Positions 1 through 8,089 of a DNA stretch of 64,000 nt are shown in pieces. Source of the stretch: Sphingomonas metalli. GTDB lineage: Bacteria; Pseudomonadota; Alphaproteobacteria; Sphingomonadales; Sphingomonadaceae. The notes below the pieces were generated by a model, which saw nothing but the letters and a program-made list of their open reading frames with translations, searched no databases and was not told the DNA's origin. The stretch covers positions 1 through 64,000 of the forward strand of contig NZ_BMIH01000006.1 of assembly GCF_014641735.1 (NCBI RefSeq), written 5' to 3'. Numbering within the stretch: the stretch's first letter is position 1; every line of letters starts with the position of its first letter. The position numbers were made by a program, and so were the translations under genes.

Positions 1-505
1 CCCAAATGGAGCAGCTTACCACTGGCAGGATTTCTCTCCGCCGCACCGGCACCTATGCCGGCGCTCCCGTGGCCGGGTTTGTCACCGCCCTACACATGAG
101 CGTCGGCTCTTTCCGAAACCCGCCAAACGGGGCAAGTGAATCAGTGGGTCGGCTTTGCGCCCAAATCCGATCGCTTAGTCGCTGCCACGCAAGGCCCGAA
201 AACTGCCGATCCGATCGATAAGTGAGTAGCAGTCTACGAGAGTACGTTTATCACGATGACGCCAACCACGATCAAGCCCATTCCCGCCACCGCGGGAATG
301 TCTAGCTACTGTCACTGAATGATCTACGCGACGGCCGCGACAAGTCCGAAATCGCAGCCCGACCAAGTAGCATATGCTTCGCTATCCGGCTTGTTTGCGT
401 GCTTTTGCCTGTTGGTCGTGCCGGATGGTGGCGGCCGCTGCGCTTGCAGCGCCGCATTCCTATGAGCGCGGGCGCTGGGTTGAGTGAAAGCTCTGGGAGA
501 ACATC
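1..505. other. Non-coding stretch upstream of the CHAT gene
   Basis: I see no convincing gene here. A 71-codon frame at 6-221 has no recognisable domain and no clear ribosome site. A perfect 9-bp hairpin (arms 279-287 and 292-300, loop CACC) lies in the middle but has no T-run, so it is not a standard terminator. The promoter of the downstream gene is presumably in the last 150 bases, but I cannot point to -35/-10 boxes with confidence. Confidence 0.4.
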
Positions 506-1210
506 GTGAGTGAAACGGGAAATATCGAAGTGAAGGACGATGAGCTGCTGGGTTTCGTCCTCCGGTGCTTTCAGTGGTCGAACGCCGATGTCTTTGCGCT
601 AGGCAGGCATGAGAGCATCACTCGCCTTGGAGAGATCGCTACCTTCATCTCTTGGTATGACGGAAGAGGAAAGCGTCCGACGGCGGAAGCCGTGCGCATC
701 GTCCTCCCGCCTTTCGCTGGGCGTGACGCCGCCGTAATGATCGATCAGCTTAAGATGGGGATCAGGCGCGGGCTCGAGCGGTTTGGCGCCCCGGAGGAGG
801 GTATCGACGGCTTCGTCGACAAGACTTTCGACAAGCTGGCGATAGTTCACGCAGCTGATTTCGAGATGACCTCTCTCGACGCGCACTTCGAAGTTATGAC
901 GAAGCACGAGGTCCTGATCGTCGGCGAAGCGTCGCATTACCGTTCGTCAGCCTTGGCTCTCGCTCATCCGGGCCGCTCCCTTCCAGAGGACATCTGGTCG
1001 GCGCATTTGAAAGAGACAATGCTCTTGGCGGAGCGACGAGCGAAGGCGTCGGAAGCCTACATCGTCCTCGACATTGGTCAGTTCTTTCCAGAGCGAGCAA
1101 GGAACATGGAGTTGCTCAGGTCTGCAGGCGACGTCGGTCTCTGCGGGGGGGGGCTACGAGCAGCTTCTCACGCCCGAGCAAGTCATCGCGAAGGTCGAAC
1201 TTGCATATGA
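506..1210 (+). CDS. N-terminal part of a frameshifted CHAT-domain protein
   Basis: Starts at GTG 506 with a GGGAG ribosome site about 7 bases upstream. The first ~213 codons look like real helical protein; after a run of nine G at 1145-1153 the frame runs into Arg/Ala/His-rich nonsense and stops at 1210. Removing a single G would join it in frame to the long downstream reading frame (the junction becomes L-C-G-G-G-Y-E-Q), giving one protein of about 1267 residues. No family recognised in this part. I read it as the 5' half of one gene, not a separate protein; the shift may be a sequencing error, a real mutation or phase variation at the homopolymer. Confidence 0.6.
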   Translation: MSETGNIEVKDDELLGFVLRCFQWSNADVFALGRHESITRLGEIATFISWYDGRGKRPTAEAVRIVLPPFAGRDAAVMIDQLKMGIRRGLERFGAPEEGIDGFVDKTFDKLAIVHAADFEMTSLDAHFEVMTKHEVLIVGEASHYRSSALALAHPGRSLPEDIWSAHLKETMLLAERRAKASEAYIVLDIGQFFPERARNMELLRSAGDVGLCGGGLRAASHARASHREGRTCI

Positions 1211-4200
1211 CGCCGCCGCGAGCGGCGACATTGGGAAGGCGATGTCGCTGATCGAGGGTGATGCCGATTTCTCAGATCTTCAGAAGTGGGTTCTGAAGCT
1301 CGTCGTGCTTGAGCGCGCCAACCTCCGCGACGAGGTGAGCCGGATCCTAGACGAATCCGGCGACATCATATCGGACTTGAGGAGCGAGAATCTTCTAGGG
1401 GTCGCGCGGATCGCCGCAGGCGTCGATCGCGACGACTTTGCACAGGATCTAGTCGAGCGGGCCCTGCCGCATCTGATCGCGGCCAACGATCTCGAAGAGG
1501 CATTGAAGGTCGCGCGGGACACTCGGCGCCGTCCTCTAATCGAGGCAACCCGCGAGCGGCTGCGCGGGCTCTACCCCAGCTCCGAACTGCTCAAGTCCGT
1601 GGACGCCAGGGAGGCTGCTCAAGAAGGAAGATACGGCGAAGCTGCGGGGCTTCTCGAGAAGGCGTCTGACGATCGGGAGCGCGAGATCGGCGAAGTCTTT
1701 GGGCTTCTTGCCAAAGGCAATGAAGGCTCAGGGCTTGATGATCCGGGCAAGCTCGCAGCGGACCTTTCGCGAGGGAAGCCGGACTGGCGGTCGGACATCC
1801 AGCGCGAAATCATGCTTTCGTTGGAGCGGGCGTCGCGACGGGACGACGCCGTCGAAATGCTGCTTCACGGCGACGTCGCCTGGGACGAGACATGGTTCGT
1901 GTTCGCCCGAGGGCTTCTGTCGCGATCGCTCAACTCCGACAGCGGCATCGTTGATCGTGCCGCCATGTCGAGAATGATGGACGTTTGCGCAGCCTTCCTC
2001 GCCGAGCACCCGGCGGCAGGCTACGCTCGCACCAGCGTCGCCGACCTGCTGGACGCCGACAACGCCGGAGTGGCGGGCATAGCCGTGATGGTCATGAACG
2101 TCGTGGAGAAGGCTCTCCGGCAGCCAGATCCCGTTCCCGGAGCTGAGAAGGAGAGCGCTGGTCTCGACGATATGGGGAGGTTGCCCAAGGCCATGCAGAG
2201 GGTGCTTCGCTGGCTCGCGAAGGAAGGTGAGGGCGTCATCGTGCCGGGCAGGCACTTCGTGCCACGCGAGGTGCTTCGCGAGGATCCCGATGCATTCCTG
2301 CACGGCATTCTCGTGATGGTTGACCGGCATGCCCCCGAACCCGACGATCCGGTGGAAGAGACTTTGCTGAGGCAGTTCGGGGCGGTCGCGATATCCGCTG
2401 CGCCGATGGCGGAGGATCCGGACGCGGATCTGCCGGTACTTCGGGGGACCGCGGTGAAGGCAAGCATGAGCGGACGACCCCAACTTGCGCGCGATATCGC
2501 GGAGCTCGTGCTGCTTGTGGCCGGCGACCGCCCGGATAGGCGACGCGCCGCATTCGCTGCGTTCGCGGACATCTATGCGCGTGTAGGGAAATACCGCGAA
2601 GCGCTTCTCGTTCTGGCCGCGGCTTTCGAGCTGCCGTCAAGTCGCACCTGGCGGGAGATGTGGGAGGAGCGGAGCGTGCTGCTGCGCATCCTCCGCGATC
2701 TGGGAGTCGCTGATGCGGCGGTCGACGTCGTGACGAGCCTTCGAGAGGTGGCCAAAGGCATTCCGGAGGCGAAGGGCTATGGCTCACGCTTGGACACGCT
2801 TGAATTGCACGCGCAGTTGCGTCGAAGCCAAGTCGGAGAGAAGGACGCCTGGACCGCCGGTCGTCTTCTGGAGGCAGCGGTGATGAACGCCGAAGCCGTT
2901 CTCGAGGCAGGCGACGAAGCTCTTCCGGCTGCGGTCATGCTGCGCCAGCTCGTCGACCGCGCGGAGGAGGAGGGGGTCGAGATACCCGTGGCCGCGACGA
3001 CGGCGATGGAGAGCCTGAACGACCGCCTTGCGCCGCCCCATCGCACTTTGGTTTCCGCAGCCGGACGCCTGCCGGAGGCGGCCCTCGTGGCCTCCATCGC
3101 CGGACGGATCGCGCCAGCGCGATACAACGACGACGTCAGTTACGATCTGCGGCTGGCGCGCACGATGGCCAGTCGGCTTGCGCGCGCAGCTGCTGTGAAC
3201 GGCGACCCGCTCAGCTTCGCCTACGCGCTGGAAGTGCTCGGCAGCCAAGGAGTGGGCGTCCACGGGACAGGGCCGGAGGTCAAAGCTGCGGAGCGTCTAT
3301 TGAGCGCTCCCGAACAGCCGCTCGCGGTAGCAACGGAGATCGCTGCGCTCGGCGTTCCTGTCGTGGGCATGGCGCTGGACGGTGACGGGCTCATGATGAT
3401 GACCGTCGATGCGACCGGTCCGACGCCTCCGGTTGCTGTCGGCAAGGAGGTGTTTGACCCGGCGCAGATCCGCGTCTGGCAGCAGGCGTGGCCCCGGCGC
3501 TACGGAAAACCGGGCCTACCGGTAGAACAGTTTCGTGGCGCAACTGACCGGCTCGGGATTCCGACCCTGCCGGAGCGCGCAATCATTCTGTCTGGCGACC
3601 TCTCGCCCATGCCTCCGAACGTCCTCACCGTTGGCGACGATCTCGCGGGGACCAGCCGCTCCCTCGCGATGGCACCTTCACTTTCATGGTTGAAGGCGTC
3701 GATCCGGTCAGCGCGTGTGGGCGACGGGAGTGCGGCGGCATGGATCCCGGTCGGGGCGGACGGCTACTACATGGACACGCTCAGCCTGATGAGCGGCGAG
3801 GTCGAGGATGTGCTCGAGAAGGCCGGAATTCCTCTGCACACGCAATCGGCGGTGCCAATCGAGATGGCATCGGCGGATCTGGCGATCGTGGGTGCGCATG
3901 GCGGGCTCGCAGAGAGCAACCGCTTCTTCCAGGGAGTCAGCGACGACAAGGCCCAGCAGACCGACCTGAGGCACATGGTCGATGCGCTCCGCTCTAGCCG
4001 CGTGGTCCTCCTCTTCGTTTGCTCCGGCGGCCGCCTCGACCAGCATCCGGAGAGCGGGGGCGTGGTCGGCATCGCCCACCGGCTCCTCGACAAGGGCGTG
4101 GATGCGGTCATAAGCCCTGCCTGGCCAATACCGTTCAACATGGTCCGGCCCTGGCTAGGATCGTTTCTTGCGAAGTGGAAGGACGACGTTCCGTTGCTTG

Positions 4201-4310
4201 ACGCCTACGGCGCGGCCAACGCGGAGGTGGCGGCGGCTACCAGCATGGACCTCTCGCGTAGCCTGGCGATGTCGCTCTATGGCAACCCGTTCCTAAAGCG
4301 CCTCGGCTGA
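1074..4310 (+). CDS. CHAT-domain (caspase-like) protein with TPR-like helical region, main part
   Basis: Long helical, repeat-like region (codons up to roughly 750 of this frame) followed by a C-terminal CHAT domain. The putative catalytic pair is visible: His in A-I-V-G-A-H-G-G (codon 3897-3899, residue 942 here) and Cys in L-F-V-C-S-G-G (4020-4022, residue 983), followed by G-V-D-A-V-I-S-P-A-W as in CHAT C-termini. Known CHAT proteins are cysteine peptidases, including the TPR-CHAT partner of type III-E CRISPR effectors. No CRISPR or partner gene is nearby, so the substrate is unknown. The first ~24 codons of this frame before the G-run are out-of-frame noise: true coding enters at about 1146 from the frame that starts at 506. 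Confidence 0.75.
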   Translation: MVSSFQSEQGTWSCSGLQATSVSAGGGYEQLLTPEQVIAKVELAYDAAASGDIGKAMSLIEGDADFSDLQKWVLKLVVLERANLRDEVSRILDESGDIISDLRSENLLGVARIAAGVDRDDFAQDLVERALPHLIAANDLEEALKVARDTRRRPLIEATRERLRGLYPSSELLKSVDAREAAQEGRYGEAAGLLEKASDDREREIGEVFGLLAKGNEGSGLDDPGKLAADLSRGKPDWRSDIQREIMLSLERASRRDDAVEMLLHGDVAWDETWFVFARGLLSRSLNSDSGIVDRAAMSRMMDVCAAFLAEHPAAGYARTSVADLLDADNAGVAGIAVMVMNVVEKALRQPDPVPGAEKESAGLDDMGRLPKAMQRVLRWLAKEGEGVIVPGRHFVPREVLREDPDAFLHGILVMVDRHAPEPDDPVEETLLRQFGAVAISAAPMAEDPDADLPVLRGTAVKASMSGRPQLARDIAELVLLVAGDRPDRRRAAFAAFADIYARVGKYREALLVLAAAFELPSSRTWREMWEERSVLLRILRDLGVADAAVDVVTSLREVAKGIPEAKGYGSRLDTLELHAQLRRSQVGEKDAWTAGRLLEAAVMNAEAVLEAGDEALPAAVMLRQLVDRAEEEGVEIPVAATTAMESLNDRLAPPHRTLVSAAGRLPEAALVASIAGRIAPARYNDDVSYDLRLARTMASRLARAAAVNGDPLSFAYALEVLGSQGVGVHGTGPEVKAAERLLSAPEQPLAVATEIAALGVPVVGMALDGDGLMMMTVDATGPTPPVAVGKEVFDPAQIRVWQQAWPRRYGKPGLPVEQFRGATDRLGIPTLPERAIILSGDLSPMPPNVLTVGDDLAGTSRSLAMAPSLSWLKASIRSARVGDGSAAAWIPVGADGYYMDTLSLMSGEVEDVLEKAGIPLHTQSAVPIEMASADLAIVGAHGGLAESNRFFQGVSDDKAQQTDLRHMVDALRSSRVVLLFVCSGGRLDQHPESGGVVGIAHRLLDKGVDAVISPAWPIPFNMVRPWLGSFLAKWKDDVPLLDAYGAANAEVAAATSMDLSRSLAMSLYGNPFLKRLG

Positions 4311-4658
4311 CCGTTTCCAGCCAAAGCAGCCGCTCGGAACCGTCGGCTGGAAGGGCGGAAATGTCCCCACTTTTTGCCAATCCGCGTCCTCTACACCTCG
4401 TTCACGGCGACGGATCAGCGTACATGAATGACCGACCGAAGCTGGGAAGCGAGCAGGGCGGCCTGAACGTCCACATGTGGGTCTGCGCGGACGACGGTCG
4501 ATTGCGAGTGAAGCACCAGATCAGAGTTTTCTCACAAACGATCGATTTTGATCCGCGCCCATGTGAGAACGTCTAGCAGGCGCGGAGCGTGTATCAAAAC
4601 ACATTCTCGATTGCGGTTGGTCGTGTTAGGCACGTGAGATGAGTTTTGAGAAGGTGCC
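4311..4658. other. Intergenic region with inverted repeats, possible resolvase site
   Basis: 348 bases without a convincing gene. Two short inverted pairs are visible: TTCTCACA (4529-4536) with TGTGAGAA (4562-4569), and TCAAAAC (4594-4600) with GTTTTGA (4643-4649). Their position directly upstream of a serine resolvase is where res sub-sites or the resolvase operator would lie. Spacing does not match a textbook three-site res closely enough for a firm call. Confidence 0.35.
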
Positions 4659-5210
4659 ATGCTGATCGGCTATGCGCGGGTGTCGACCCCCGAACAGGAT
4701 CTGACGCCGCAACTCGACGCACTACGCGAAGCGGGGTGTGAGCGGACCTTCAGCGACAAGGCGAGCGGTGCGAAGGCGAACCGGATCGGCTTGGCCGATG
4801 CCCTGTCACACGCTCGCGCCGGCGACGTGCTGGTGGTCTGGAAGCTCGACCGGCTCGGCCGGACGATGAAAGGCCTGGTCGATCTTGCGGCCGAGCTGGC
4901 GGAGCGGGGTATCGGCTTCCGCTCGCTGACGGACGGGATCGATACCGCCGGCACCGCCGGCAAGCTCGTCTTCCACATCATGGCGGCCATGGCGGAAATG
5001 GAGCGGGACCTGAACCGCGAGCGCACGACGGCCGCACTGATGGTGGCGAAGCGCGAGGGCAGGGTAGGCGGCCGCAAGACAGTGATGACGCCCAAGCGGC
5101 TCGAGGCCGCCCGCAAGCTCCTGGCCTCCGGAATGCCGATGCGCGAGATCGCGCCGGCGATCGGCGTCTCGGTCCCGACACTCTACCGCCACCTTCCCGC
5201 GCCGGAATAA
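4659..5210 (+). CDS. Serine recombinase, resolvase/invertase family
   Basis: 183 residues, the usual length for Tn3-type resolvases and Pin-type invertases. The catalytic N-terminal domain begins Y-A-R-V-S-T with nucleophile Ser9; W-K-L-D-R-L-G-R around residues 61-68 supplies the conserved arginines; the long E-helix follows (E-M-E-R-D-L-N-R-E-R). A C-terminal helix-turn-helix (M-R-E-I-A-P-A-I-G-V-S, about 150-175) binds DNA. AAGG sits just ahead of ATG 4659. No transposase or 38-bp terminal repeat is adjacent, so it may be a relic of a Tn3-like unit or a plasmid dimer-resolution gene. Confidence 0.9.
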   Translation: MLIGYARVSTPEQDLTPQLDALREAGCERTFSDKASGAKANRIGLADALSHARAGDVLVVWKLDRLGRTMKGLVDLAAELAERGIGFRSLTDGIDTAGTAGKLVFHIMAAMAEMERDLNRERTTAALMVAKREGRVGGRKTVMTPKRLEAARKLLASGMPMREIAPAIGVSVPTLYRHLPAPE

Positions 5211-5248
5211 GAGGCGATCAGCGCGGAAGGGGTATAGCACCGACCGGA

Positions 5249-5656
5249 TCAGTCGGCGTCGAACGCGGTTAGAATGGGGCAGGGGCCTTCCGAGCCCGAC
5301 CCACATTCATGAGCAAGCCGCTGGAGTGATGCGCGCACGCGCTTCAGCTCCTGGATCTTCGCATCCAGCGCCGCGATCCGCTCGTTGGCAAGCTGGCGTG
5401 CCCGAGCGCGATCGTCGGTCGCGTCCAGCGCCACCAGTTCTCCGATCTGCTCCAACGTGAAGCCAGCGGCCTGCGCCGATCGGATGAACCGGAGCCGGCG
5501 AACATCGTCTGCTGTGTAGCGGCGAATACCGCCATTCGAGCCCGATCCTTCAGGCCTCTCCGGCGTCTCGAGCAACCCTCTGCGCTGATAATAGCGGACC
5601 GTTTCTACACCGACGCCGCCCTCGCGCGCGAGCCCCGCAATTGTCACGTCGGCCAT
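5249..5656 (-). CDS. MerR-family transcriptional regulator
   Basis: 135 residues. N-terminal winged HTH (T-V-R-Y-Y-Q-R-R-G-L-L), then a dimerisation coiled coil and a short metal-loop region with Cys118 and Cys126. The sequence is close to mercury MerR, but the cysteine equivalent to MerR Cys82 is absent (D-A-T-D-D at 78-82) and the loop is one residue shorter, so Hg(II) sensing in the normal three-thiolate geometry is unlikely. Start ATG 5656 has GGAG about 8 bases upstream; an in-frame ATG at 5674 is the alternative. It diverges from the glutaredoxin-MauE gene and probably controls it from the dyad promoter between them. Confidence 0.85.
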   Translation of the reverse strand: MADVTIAGLAREGGVGVETVRYYQRRGLLETPERPEGSGSNGGIRRYTADDVRRLRFIRSAQAAGFTLEQIGELVALDATDDRARARQLANERIAALDAKIQELKRVRASLQRLAHECGSGSEGPCPILTAFDAD

Positions 5657-5659
5657 GCC

Positions 5660-5691
5660 TTGACTCCGTACCATAGTACGGCCCCTATATA
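5660..5691 (+). promoter_or_regulatory. MerR-type promoter/operator
   Basis: TTGACT (-35, 5660-5665) and CTATAT or TATATA (-10, 5685-5691) are separated by 19-20 bp, the overlong spacer typical of MerR-activated promoters. A perfect dyad CCGTAC-CATA-GTACGG (5666-5681) fills the spacer. It drives the rightward glutaredoxin-MauE gene and overlaps the 5' side of the merR-like gene. Confidence 0.85.
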
Positions 5692-5718
5692 GGTGTCGCG
5701 AACATGGTGGAGAAGAAC

Positions 5719-6471
5719 ATGGCGACCGCGGCGCCCAAGAAGGCAACGATCTACCGCATGGTGATGCCGACGCACACCTGCCCCTACGGCTTGAAGGCAA
5801 AGGACCTGCTGCACCGACGCGGCTACGAGGTCGAGGACCATTGGCTGACGACGCGCGAGGAAACCGACGCATTCAAAGCCGAGCACGGGGTCAAAACGAC
5901 ACCCCAGACCTTCATCGGTGGCGAGCGGGTAGGCGGCTACGACGATCTGCGCCGGTTTTTCGGCAAGACCGTGGCCGACCCCAAGGCGGTGACCTACCGG
6001 CCGGTCGCGGTTGTGTTCGCGATGACGGCATTAATGGCGCTGGCGGCCAGCTATGCCGTGCTCGGCACACCCTTCACGGTACGCGCCGGTGAGTGGTTCA
6101 TCGCCTTCTCCATGTGTGTGCTGGCGCTGTTGAAGCTCCAGAACGTCGAGAAGTTCGCGACCATGTTCCTCAACTACGACTTGCTCGCGAAGCGCTGGGT
6201 GCCATACTCCTATATCTACCCCTACGCGGAAGGCGCGGCGGGCGTGCTGATGGCGGCCGGCGTATTGACCTGGTTGTCGGTGCCGATCGCGCTGGTGATC
6301 GGGACGATCGGGGCGGTCTCGGTCGTCAAGGCCGTGTATGTCGACAAGCGCGAGCTGAAATGCGCGTGCGTGGGCGGTGACAGCAATGTGCCGCTGGGCT
6401 TCCTGTCGCTCACCGAGAACGTGATGATGGTCGCCATGGCGATCTGGATGGTGCTGGGCGTCGCGCACTGA
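5719..6471 (+). CDS. Glutaredoxin-MauE-like membrane fusion protein
   Basis: 250 residues. The N-terminal ~80 residues are a glutaredoxin (C-P-Y-G active site at 21-24, cis-Pro T-T-P-Q around 60-63, G-G-Y-D-D). The rest is a MauE/DoxX-like membrane domain with about four to five TM segments (roughly 97-115, 126-142, 172-205, 232-248) and a C-A-C motif at 215-217 that could exchange electrons with the glutaredoxin. ATG 5719 is preferred because GGAGAA precedes it; ATG 5704 would leave only a few bases of leader after the promoter. Likely role: thiol/disulfide transfer across the membrane as part of metal or oxidative stress response; the substrate is unknown. Confidence 0.8.
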   Translation: MATAAPKKATIYRMVMPTHTCPYGLKAKDLLHRRGYEVEDHWLTTREETDAFKAEHGVKTTPQTFIGGERVGGYDDLRRFFGKTVADPKAVTYRPVAVVFAMTALMALAASYAVLGTPFTVRAGEWFIAFSMCVLALLKLQNVEKFATMFLNYDLLAKRWVPYSYIYPYAEGAAGVLMAAGVLTWLSVPIALVIGTIGAVSVVKAVYVDKRELKCACVGGDSNVPLGFLSLTENVMMVAMAIWMVLGVAH

Positions 6472-6508
6472 TCTGGTGCAGCGTCCCGGCGCAGCCTAGA
6501 AGGGCCGC

Positions 6509-6841
6509 ATGAGCTTCGGCCGCCTCGCCCGCACACTCGCGCTGCTCCTGCTGGGCGCGATGCTGTTCGTGCGGATGGGCCCAATGTGCGAGGCCATCGC
6601 GCAGGCTGCTCCGCCTGCGGAGGCGCATGCCGGAATGGCCGATTGCGATCGAGCGCCGCCCACGCCCGTGAAAAAGGCCCCTTCGGTGGACTGCGTAGGA
6701 GCCTGCATCGCGACGGTCCTCGACGTTCACACGTCTCCCGCGCCGCAGCTCGCCGTGCGGACGAACCTGCCCGCACCCGAGCCTCATGCCCTTGTTGGTC
6801 GCTCGGGCGGTCCTGCGCCGCCACCTCCTCGAACCGCCTGA
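6509..6841 (+). CDS. Small exported Cys-containing hypothetical protein
   Basis: 110 residues. Hydrophobic N-terminal signal (L-A-L-L-L-L-G-A-M-L-F-V) followed by a Pro/Ala-rich chain with C-x-A motifs at M-C-E-A, A-D-C-D and C-V-G-A-C. No known domain. It follows the glutaredoxin fusion at 37 bases and precedes another exported cysteine-rich peptide, so a periplasmic role in metal handling is inferred from context only. The start at 6509 is preceded by AGAAGG. Confidence 0.55.
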   Translation: MSFGRLARTLALLLLGAMLFVRMGPMCEAIAQAAPPAEAHAGMADCDRAPPTPVKKAPSVDCVGACIATVLDVHTSPAPQLAVRTNLPAPEPHALVGRSGGPAPPPPRTA

Positions 6842-6886
6842 TCGACGTGGATTCCAATCAATCAGTGCATTCGAGGAAAATTACAC

Positions 6887-7108
6887 ATGAAGACCATCAA
6901 GTTCATCGGCGCGGCCATCGCGCTCGCTCTCGTTCCCGCCACGGCCTTTGCCGCCGCTGACTGCTGCGCCGGGAAGGAGTGCTGCAAGGATGGCGCCGAC
7001 TGCTGCAAGGACAAGGACGGCGCGAAGAAGGATTGTTGCGCCGACATGAAGGACATGAAGCACGGCGAGCACGCCGGTCACGACATGTCGGGCATGCAGA
7101 AGAAGTAA
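6887..7108 (+). CDS. Exported metal-binding peptide rich in CC motifs
   Basis: 73 residues: signal peptide (K-F-I-G-A-A-I-A-L-A-L-V...A-F-A), then a mature part of about 50 residues that is almost only Cys, Lys, Asp, His and Met. Four CC pairs (D-C-C-A-G, E-C-C-K-D, D-C-C-K-D, D-C-C-A-D) are followed by M-K-D-M-K-H-G-E-H-A-G-H-D-M-S-G-M. This composition fits periplasmic binding of soft metals such as Cu(I). A strong terminator follows at once. The His/Met tail resembles the repeats in CopB of this cluster. No named family recognised. Confidence 0.75.
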   Translation: MKTIKFIGAAIALALVPATAFAAADCCAGKECCKDGADCCKDKDGAKKDCCADMKDMKHGEHAGHDMSGMQKK

Positions 7109-7115
7109 GCGGAGA

Positions 7116-7140
7116 GGGAGGCGTTCGCGCCTCCCTTTTT
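7116..7140 (+). terminator. Rho-independent terminator
   Basis: Perfect 8-bp stem GGGAGGCG (7116-7123), TTCG tetraloop, CGCCTCCC (7128-7135), then five T. It ends the rightward glutaredoxin/metal-peptide unit and lies directly before the stop codon of the leftward DUF411 gene. Confidence 0.92.
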
Positions 7141-7580
7141 CAATGGCGGGCGAACACTCTGCGGCCGCTCAGCCCAAACGCGATCACGTCATAGGCCTGG
7201 GCCTTCATGCCCGGCATTTCCATGCCGGGTGAGCCCATCGGCATTCCGACGACAGCGAGGCCGGTGACGCCCTTCGGATGCGTGGCAAGGGCGCGCTTCA
7301 TGTCGGCGATCGGGACGTGGCCCTCGAAGGTCATACCGTCGATGATGGCAGTGTGACACGAGGCGAGGTCCTGAGGTACACCGCGTGCCTTCATGAACGC
7401 CGGCCGGTTCGCATCGTCGACGACGCGGACGGCGCGGCCGAACTGCGCCTTCACCTGCTGCGCCCATTTCTCGCAACAGGGGCAACCCGGGTCGCGATGC
7501 ATCAGGACGGGACCTGCAGCGAGAGCCCCCGCAGGGGTAGCGCACGCCAGCGCGGCGGCGAGAAGGCGAAAGCGATCCAT
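7140..7580 (-). CDS. DUF411 periplasmic metal-binding protein
   Basis: 146 residues with an N-terminal signal peptide (L-A-A-A-L-A-C-A...A-L-A-A). The DUF411 hallmark H-R-D-P-G-C-P-C-C-E-K-W (28-39) is present, with C-H at 75-76 and a Met-rich tail G-M-P-M-G-S-P-G-M-E-M. DUF411 proteins are found in copper and other metal resistance clusters and are thought to bind metal. It lies downstream of a DUF305 gene on the same strand with a 59-base gap containing a GC hairpin (CCCCCCG...CGGGGGG). Confidence 0.85.
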   Translation of the reverse strand: MDRFRLLAAALACATPAGALAAGPVLMHRDPGCPCCEKWAQQVKAQFGRAVRVVDDANRPAFMKARGVPQDLASCHTAIIDGMTFEGHVPIADMKRALATHPKGVTGLAVVGMPMGSPGMEMPGMKAQAYDVIAFGLSGRRVFARH

Positions 7581-7639
7581 ATCTGAGTTCCCGGGTGGCC
7601 ATCCCCCCGCACGGTGACGGGGGGAGGGACGATAGTCGA

Positions 7640-8014
7640 TTACTGGGCGCTCTTGCCATGCGCCCGCAGCCAGGCGTTCAACTCGCCGATCTCGCGGGTC
7701 TGCTCTGCGATCGTCTTGGTGGCCATCTGGCGAACCTTGGGATCCTTGGTTTCGCGCAGCACGATACGCGACATGGCGATGCCGCCGCGGTGGTGCTCGA
7801 CCATCTTGCGGACCCACGTCTCGGTGGCATCCGCACCCATCGCCGACATCATCTTCTGATGCATGTCCATCTCGGCCTGCGGGTACGGGTTCGCCGGCGT
7901 CGGCCGCATCATCTGCCCATGGTTCATGCCGGAATGGTCCATGCCCTGCATCTGGGCGACCGCGGGGACCGCGCCGAGGGCGGCCGCGACGGCCAAAATC
8001 ATCATCTTCTTCAT
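7640..8014 (-). CDS. Exported DUF305 protein
   Basis: 124 residues. Signal peptide (M-M-I-L-A-V-A-A-A-L-G-A) followed by a Met/His-rich segment (M-Q-G-M-D-H-S-G-M-N-H-G-Q-M-M) and the DUF305 core with M-V-E-H-H-R-G-G-I-A-M-S, a four-helix ferritin-like fold in which the H-H/M motif is typical. Probably a periplasmic copper-binding protein. Preceded by a copy of the ECF promoter motif (8051-8078), so it is likely part of the sigma-controlled copper regulon. Confidence 0.85.
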   Translation of the reverse strand: MKKMMILAVAAALGAVPAVAQMQGMDHSGMNHGQMMRPTPANPYPQAEMDMHQKMMSAMGADATETWVRKMVEHHRGGIAMSRIVLRETKDPKVRQMATKTIAEQTREIGELNAWLRAHGKSAQ

Positions 8015-8050
8015 CGTGTCGCTCCTGCGTCAAAGCCCCCGCTCAACAGG

Positions 8051-8078
8051 GATACGGGCTTCAAACGATTAGCCCTCA
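8051..8078 (-). promoter_or_regulatory. ECF-sigma promoter for the exported DUF305 gene
   Basis: On the minus strand: TGAGGGC (-35, 8078-8072), 15-bp spacer, CGTATC (-10, 8056-8051). It is one of six elements in this block with the same boxes and the same spacing. Confidence 0.8.
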
Positions 8079-8089
8079 AGCGATGTTGC

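Noticed and set aside
4361..4576. 71-codon frame upstream of the resolvase
   Set aside because: No domain, no ribosome site, overlaps the inverted repeats of the resolvase control region.
4529..4649. Tn3-family terminal repeat or complete res site next to the resolvase
   Set aside because: Only two short inverted pairs are present; the three-subsite pattern and a 38-bp terminal repeat are missing.
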